Of a DNA stretch of 11,060 nucleotides, positions 6,978-11,060 are shown piece by piece. The notes under the pieces are model-generated. The model was not told the origin of the DNA. It ran no database searches and saw only the letters and a list, made by a program, of their open reading frames with translations. Each line of letters begins with the position of its first letter. Within the stretch, counting starts at the first letter, position 1. Source of the stretch: DASUBN01 sp035465695 (lineage in GTDB: Bacteria; Pseudomonadota; Gammaproteobacteria; Natronospirales; REEB76); contig DATIVR010000095.1 of NCBI GenBank assembly GCA_035465695.1, positions 1 to 11,060 on the forward strand, read 5' to 3'. The position numbers were made by a program, and so were the translations under genes.

Positions 6978-7007
6978 AAGGACGCCCCTCTTGCGAGGGG
7001 CGTCCTT
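6978..7007 (-). terminator. Rho-independent terminator of the large sorted-protein gene
   Basis: A perfect 13-bp stem (6978-6990 with 6995-7007) around a 4-base loop. Read on the minus strand the stem is followed by the T-rich CCTTTGTTTC tail. It lies 20 bases after the stop of the 976-residue protein and 24 bases before the protease ATG. Most transcripts should end here, with the protease expressed by read-through or its own promoter. Confidence 0.85.
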
Positions 7008-7027
7008 GGCCTGTCTGGGACCGGCTG

Positions 7028-9958
7028 TCAGTGACGGCCGGCAGCACGCGTCCTGTTGCGGATCGCCAGACCCAGCATGCTGGCGACGAACAAGGCGGGC
7101 AGGGTCGGATCGAAGGGGCTATTGGGCCGGAACGCGCAGCCGCCACCTGAGTTCTTGTAAGTGACGATGGTGTCCGTGGCCTTGTTGTTTTGCGTCGCCG
7201 GATCGGACAGCTCGGAGGTGACCACCGCCGTTATCGGGAACGTGCCGATAGAGGAATCGGTGAGCGAAAACTGCGCTGTCTTCGATTCGCCGACGGTCAG
7301 ACCGGACCAAGTGCACGAGACCACCACCAAAGTGCCATGGGGGCTCCTCAACAGGCCGCTAGGAGCGCAGTTGGATCCCGGAGAGGCAGACTCCCACATC
7401 AGCGCTTCCGGCACCAGCACATCGGCCAGGACCCGGGTCGGCGTCGAGGGGCCGAGGTTGGTGACCGTCACAGTGATGAGCTCGGTGCTGTGTTCGTATA
7501 TCCGTACATTTTCGAACTCCAGCTTGATCGCCAAGTCGGCGACGCCCGAAGCGGGACCCGTGCCACCGCCGGTCACCGTCAGCACCGCATCCTGGTTGTT
7601 CAAGGCGTCGGTGTCCAACTCGTCCGCGGTCACCGCGAACAGTGTCACCGCCGAACCGTTGCCGTCGACGGTGGCGGTCAGCGTCCCGGAGACCGTAGTG
7701 CCGCTCGCCATAGTACCGATGGTGCACAGCACCGAATTGTCGCCGCTCGAATAGCTGCAGTCGCCGTCGCTGATGTTCACCGACTTGTAGAGCAATCCGT
7801 CGGGCAGGAAGATGGCGATGCGTGCATCGTGGGCGGTATCGGAGCCATAGTTGTGGGCGGCGAACGTCATGCTGATGTCAGAGCCGCTGTCCACCGTAGC
7901 CGAAGGGCCGCTGGCCGTGATGCCCATGTCGCTCTGCCCGAGCACGTTGATCCTCACCGAATCGGTGTTGTTGGTGGGCACCGGATCGGTGGGCGCCGTG
8001 TCGCTGACGGTGGCGGTGACCGTCATGCTGCCCGGGGCCGACGCGCTTCCGGTGATCACCAAGGTGGCGAGTTCGCCCACCAAAAGGTCTCCGACGTTGC
8101 AGGTCACCACACCTCCGGTGACACTGCAATCGGTGCTTCCGGAGACACCGCCGATGGAGAACTTGGCGCTGGTCAGGGTGAAGTCGGCCGGTAGCGCCGA
8201 GGTGGTGATCACGACTCCGGTGGCCGTGCCAGAGGCTGCCGGATCGTTGTGCGCCTGCACGCTGATCGTGAAGGATTCCCCCGTGTATACCTGGTCGGGG
8301 GCCATGGCGTTCTGGATGTGCAGATCGGCCGTCTCAGCGAAGTATTCGAAGGCGCCGATGTCGCAGATGAATGTGCCGTCCAGGTTGCCGTCGGCGGGCC
8401 GCAGTTCGCCGCGCTGGTCGTTGTTGGGGCAGACGCCGTTATCCCCGGCGTCCAGTGCCGGGCTGTTCTGCCCGATCGCCATGGTCTGGGTGGGCCCGCC
8501 GTTGCCGGCGAGAGGGCCCAACTTCGGATCGGTGTCGATAAGATCGCCCGCCTGATTCAAGTTGCAGCTACCGCTGTCTTCCAGGTTGTGGCCGGACGAC
8601 ATCAGATGCTTGGTATCGGGGCCGGATCCCGTGTACCCGCAGTTGGAGAGCACCGGCGTCTCGCCCACCAGCGAGTTGTTGGAGATGATCGTATTGACGT
8701 AGGTGAATGCACCGGTGTCGTACGGCTCCAGACCGGCCACCGGCGTCGCCGGCGGCGGAGGCACCAAGGAAAGCAGCGGTACGACCGCGTTGCCCGCCAC
8801 CGTCGAATTGGTGAAGTTCACGTCGCCATCGGACCTGACGCCGGCGCCGCTGATGTGCGCGACGTTGCCGACGACGCTGGAGTTCACGAAATCGTCGACG
8901 TCGGTGGAGACCGCCGCCATGCCGCCGCCGTAAGCGGCCACATTGCCCGCCAAGGCACTGGCGTTGATGGTGGCGGTATGCAGTCCGGTGTCGTAGATGC
9001 CGCCGCCTTGCTCCGCGCTATTGGACCCGAAGTTCGCATTGTTGATGACCTGACCGACGGTGGTCTGGTTCAACGTCAGCGGTCCCGAATTGTAGATGCC
9101 GCCACCCCGCCAGACCGCAGTGTTGCCGCTGATGATCGAGCTGTTGACGGTCAGTTCCGAAGTGCTGTAGATGCCGCCACCGTTGTTGCCGCTGATGCAG
9201 TCGAGCACCCTCACGTCGTTGAGGGTGACGCTCTCTACCGCGAAGCCCGAGTCCGGACCGGTGTTGACCTGCTGACCGTCGCTGTTGGGGTCGGTGGGGT
9301 CGAACTGGCCGGTGAGGGCCGACGGTCCGACCGCCAGGCAGCCGCCGTCGCGCTTGAAGCGCCAGATCTTCGCGACCGGCGCCAAGACGAGAGAGTCAGG
9401 CTCGGGGATGTCGAAGACGGCGGGGGTGAAGCCATTGCGCAACGTCACGCCGGTGATGGTGACGGTGACATCCGAGTTGACCGCCTCCACGTGGAATATG
9501 CGGTCGGCCACATGCTCAGCCTGGTCTCCGGCGCTCCATTGGATGATGGTCTTGCCGGATCCCGCGCCAAGGATCACGACGCTGTCCGTGAGGTTGAGAT
9601 CGCCGATCGAGGCGTCGTGTGTCAGGCTAACCGTCGCCTTGCCGCTCTTGCCCACTACGTAGCTCTCGTCCGCGCCGTGGATGGAGAGGGTGATGGGGCT
9701 GCCGGAGCTGTTGATCTGCGTGAGGTTGATGGTATCGGCGCCGGCGAGGGCATTCGCTTCCATGACTGCCGCTCGCAGCGTGCAGGCACCGGTGCTGTCG
9801 GCACATGTGCCGTCGCCAGGATTGGCGTCGACGGTGTCGGCGGTGCTGTTCACGGTGAAGGTGGCGGCCGCCGCAAAACCGGGCAGCGCCAAGCTCAGGG
9901 CGAGCGCCGCGGCGAATGCACCCAGCGGCGGCTTTGACGTTCGTCTAGAAGTTTTCAT
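7028..9958 (-). CDS. Exported beta-helix / choice-of-anchor Q / DUF11 protein with JDVT-CTERM tail
   Basis: A 976-residue predicted surface protein. Layout: basic N-terminus and signal peptide (about 1-32); a T-F-T-V-N-S-T-x-D start with C-T-L-R-A-A-V near residues 59-65; right-handed beta-helix repeats with GGGIY turns (about 250-430). A choice-of-anchor Q type segment follows (about 478-540: NGGPTQTMAIGQNSPALDAG, then DQRGE and DIGAFEY). Three DUF11-like beta-sandwich domains come next (about 543-672, 673-797 and 803-935). The tail has GGG-Cys941, DPTLP at 950-954, a hydrophobic stretch to about 966 and a basic end RNRTRAAGRH. This is a tripartite sorting signal; the family is expected to be cleaved and surface-attached, probably through the Cys. 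The frame is open from 10114, but GGGAG lies eight bases before ATG 9958 and the signal peptide begins there. The domains suggest adhesion or matrix, not enzymatic activity. Confidence 0.88.
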   Translation of the reverse strand: MKTSRRTSKPPLGAFAAALALSLALPGFAAAATFTVNSTADTVDANPGDGTCADSTGACTLRAAVMEANALAGADTINLTQINSSGSPITLSIHGADESYVVGKSGKATVSLTHDASIGDLNLTDSVVILGAGSGKTIIQWSAGDQAEHVADRIFHVEAVNSDVTVTITGVTLRNGFTPAVFDIPEPDSLVLAPVAKIWRFKRDGGCLAVGPSALTGQFDPTDPNSDGQQVNTGPDSGFAVESVTLNDVRVLDCISGNNGGGIYSTSELTVNSSIISGNTAVWRGGGIYNSGPLTLNQTTVGQVINNANFGSNSAEQGGGIYDTGLHTATINASALAGNVAAYGGGMAAVSTDVDDFVNSSVVGNVAHISGAGVRSDGDVNFTNSTVAGNAVVPLLSLVPPPPATPVAGLEPYDTGAFTYVNTIISNNSLVGETPVLSNCGYTGSGPDTKHLMSSGHNLEDSGSCNLNQAGDLIDTDPKLGPLAGNGGPTQTMAIGQNSPALDAGDNGVCPNNDQRGELRPADGNLDGTFICDIGAFEYFAETADLHIQNAMAPDQVYTGESFTISVQAHNDPAASGTATGVVITTSALPADFTLTSAKFSIGGVSGSTDCSVTGGVVTCNVGDLLVGELATLVITGSASAPGSMTVTATVSDTAPTDPVPTNNTDSVRINVLGQSDMGITASGPSATVDSGSDISMTFAAHNYGSDTAHDARIAIFLPDGLLYKSVNISDGDCSYSSGDNSVLCTIGTMASGTTVSGTLTATVDGNGSAVTLFAVTADELDTDALNNQDAVLTVTGGGTGPASGVADLAIKLEFENVRIYEHSTELITVTVTNLGPSTPTRVLADVLVPEALMWESASPGSNCAPSGLLRSPHGTLVVVSCTWSGLTVGESKTAQFSLTDSSIGTFPITAVVTSELSDPATQNNKATDTIVTYKNSGGGCAFRPNSPFDPTLPALFVASMLGLAIRNRTRAAGRH

Positions 9959-10064
9959 GACAGGCTCTCCCAAAGATGCTGGTGACGAGGAACGCGCAGT
10001 TGCGGGAGCTCCGTCTGCGCCGTTTTTGTGGCCGAAGCATAGATGTGGATATGTATCGCCGCGC

Positions 10065-10136
10065 TGACATACATCAGCCGCGGATGATTTGGTGTCAGTC
10101 CGCTGCCGTGTCATGCATTGAAGATGACCTACATCA
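10065..10136. repeat. Pair of TGAC(A/C)TACATCA repeats, 60 bp apart
   Basis: TGACATACATCA (10065-10076) and TGACCTACATCA (10125-10136) match at 11 of 12 bases, in the same orientation, with a start-to-start distance of exactly 60 bp. They lie about 110 and 170 bp upstream of the 976-residue gene's start. Spacing near a whole number of helical turns suits binding by one protein on the same DNA face. The first copy also shares ATACAT with an inverted ATGTAT at 10051-10056. Confidence 0.4.
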
Positions 10137-10532
10137 ATGTCGGCAGCCGTGATCCGCGCTTAGATGGCAGACTGGGGGGTTATGGACATTCAAGCGCGCG
10201 ACTTCTGACGTCTCCGCCTCGGCTTTCGAGGTCCTATTTTTCGCGGCCGTTGATCCTAAGGCGGGGCGCGCCGTCGCCCACGCCACTGGCGATCTCGTGA
10301 GTTGTGTCTTCGAAGTTGCGGAAGGTGGGACGTGTATCCGAGGGGTGTTCACCGCTGCGTGGATCGCCACCACCATTCAGTGACCGAGACATGGTTCGTC
10401 GTCCAGTCGCGGTGCCGGGATGCATCACGGGTTCCCCAGTAGCCCTTGCCGCATATCGTGAGGCCAGCGCAGGCCCAGCCGGGGCCTCAGGTCCTGGAAT
10501 GCCGCGTCCATGGTCACGGCGTCCGCACAGAA

Positions 10533-10558
10533 AGACGCCCCTCGTGGGAGGGGCGTCT
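10533..10558 (-). terminator. Rho-independent terminator of the second sorted-protein gene
   Basis: A perfect 11-bp stem (10533-10543 with 10548-10558), 4-base loop, and TTTCTGTG after it on the minus strand. It sits 25 bases after the stop at 10584. The stem core GACGCCCCTC is the same as in the terminator at 6978-7007. Confidence 0.8.
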
Positions 10559-10583
10559 CTTGTTCGCTCGATGCTGTTCGGAT

Positions 10584-11060
10584 TCAGATCCGTGCGGCAT
10601 TGCGGCGCATTCTGCTCCGGACCAGCAATCCCAGTAATCCGGCGAACAACACGCCGGGCAGGGTGGGATCAAAGGGGCTATTCGGCCGGAAGCTGCAACC
10701 GCCGCCGCCGCCGCCCTTGAAAGTACTGATGCTGGTCGTCGCCTTGTTATTGGCCGGCGCGGGGTCGGTCAGTTCAGAGGAGACCGTCGCCGTCACGGTG
10801 AAAAGTCCGGCCGCTGAGTCAATCACCGTGAACCTGGGCGTCACAGACGCACCCTCGGCGAGGCCCGGCACGGAGCAGCTCACGATCTGTCCGCTTGCCG
10901 TGCAGTTCGAGCCCTGGTCCGCCGCTCCGAACTTCAGCCCGGTGGGCAGGCTCACCGCCGCCAGCAGGCGAGTGGGCGCCGACGGACCCAGGTTGGTGAT
11001 GGTCAGTATCAGTGTTTCCGTGCCGCCCTCCGGCATCATGGGGTGGCCGAACGCGACGCC
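10584..11060 (-). CDS. DUF11 protein with JDVT-CTERM tail (N-terminal part outside window)
   Basis: Only the last 158 residues are visible; the frame stays open to the right edge (first visible residues GVAFGHPMMPEGG), so the ATG at 11039 is internal. The visible part is one DUF11-like domain (about 1-114; LTITNLGPSAPTRLLAAVSL, a Cys pair at 53 and 62, SSELTDPAPANNKAT). A Gly run with Cys122 follows, then SFRPNSPFDPTLP, a hydrophobic segment (about 135-147) and a basic end RSRMRRNAARI. It is closely similar to the C-terminal third DUF11 domain and tail of the 976-residue protein, so it is a tandem paralogue and second predicted substrate of the nearby intramembrane protease. The length and nature of its N-terminal part cannot be known from here. 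Confidence 0.85.
   Translation of the reverse strand, partial: GVAFGHPMMPEGGTETLILTITNLGPSAPTRLLAAVSLPTGLKFGAADQGSNCTASGQIVSCSVPGLAEGASVTPRFTVIDSAAGLFTVTATVSSELTDPAPANNKATTSISTFKGGGGGGCSFRPNSPFDPTLPGVLFAGLLGLLVRSRMRRNAARI

Larger units (their letters stand above)
9959..10583. other. Gap between the two sorted-protein genes; no convincing gene
   Basis: The gap holds the ribosome binding site of the 976-residue gene and a pair of 12-bp repeats. It also holds a small hairpin with a 5-bp stem (10217-10221 with 10227-10231), followed on the plus strand by TCCTATTTTT, and the terminator of the upstream paralogue. Short open frames on both strands (for example minus 10134-10376 and minus 10425-10511) lack ribosome binding sites and recognisable protein patterns. 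It is locally more AT-rich than the flanking genes near 10021-10140. It most likely carries the promoter and a long leader of the minus-strand gene starting at 9958; I found no clear sigma-70 or sigma-54 promoter. Confidence 0.6.

Noticed and set aside
7028..7160. PEP-CTERM, GlyGly-CTERM or LPXTG sorting signal instead of JDVT-CTERM
   Set aside because: No PEP or LPXTG motif is present, the tail has a Cys plus DPTLP, and the neighbouring enzyme is a CPBP protease rather than an exosortase, rhombosortase or sortase.
8249..9937. Long plus-strand open frame opposite the large surface protein
   Set aside because: It is a GC-driven shadow of the minus-strand gene, with composition skewed to Arg, Gly, Val and Asp and no domain pattern.
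9959..10114. N-terminal extension of the 976-residue protein to ATG 10114
   Set aside because: A signal peptide and a GGGAG ribosome binding site place the start at 9958; the extra 52 residues have no signal-like features.
10200..10330. Possible c-di-GMP-I or other riboswitch on the minus strand
   Set aside because: A small CGAAAG-like hairpin is present, but the conserved core elements of known riboswitch classes are not seen.
10425..10511. 28-residue minus-strand open frame (starts MDAAFQDLRPRLGLRW)
   Set aside because: The residue mix looks plausible, but there is no ribosome binding site, it starts just after a terminator and I recognise no family.

Overview
The window is GC-rich, densely packed bacterial chromosome and reads as a Gammaproteobacterium. 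The tight pairing of a CysQ-type nucleotidase with a YrfG-type HAD nucleotidase is typical of gammaproteobacteria. Most other genes encode Sec-exported or lipidated envelope proteins, which fits a Gram-negative cell. I cannot name a genus from the sequence. The JDVT-CTERM-type signals are compatible with Nevskiales/Steroidobacter/Xanthomonadales-like lineages, but that placement is a guess.

Left part (1-4947): a YdcH/DUF465 small protein runs off the left edge on the minus strand. Divergent from it come queD (7-deazapurine synthesis) and an exported dienelactone-hydrolase-family protein, probably one operon. A minus-strand exported protein with a two-lobed retropepsin-like layout follows; it appears to have lost the catalytic Asp in both lobes. 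Divergent from it lie an exported chalcone-isomerase-like protein, an aldo/keto reductase with an intact tetrad, and a DUF2846-like lipoprotein that overlaps the reductase stop (TGATG). These three form a compact plus-strand operon.

Middle (4951-6465): cysQ (minus) and a yrfG-like GMP/IMP nucleotidase (plus) diverge from a 45-bp gap that holds a perfect 8-bp-arm inverted repeat. The nudE gene that often accompanies this pair is absent between them.

Right part (6462-11060), the most interesting region, all on the minus strand. It holds a small CPBP/Rce1-type glutamic intramembrane protease and a 976-aa exported protein (beta-helix, choice-of-anchor Q region, three DUF11-like domains). It also holds the C-terminal part of a second, paralogous DUF11 protein that runs off the right edge. 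Both large proteins end in the same tripartite tail: Gly run plus Cys, then FRPNSPFDPTLP, then a short hydrophobic segment and a basic end. This is a JDVT-CTERM-type sorting signal, and the protease is best read as its cognate sorting enzyme (MrtJ type). The window therefore seems to hold a complete two-component surface-sorting cassette: enzyme plus two substrates. Each substrate gene ends in a near-identical GACGCCCCTC-stem terminator. The 625-nt gap between the two substrate genes has no convincing gene but carries a pair of 12-bp repeats exactly 60 bp apart.
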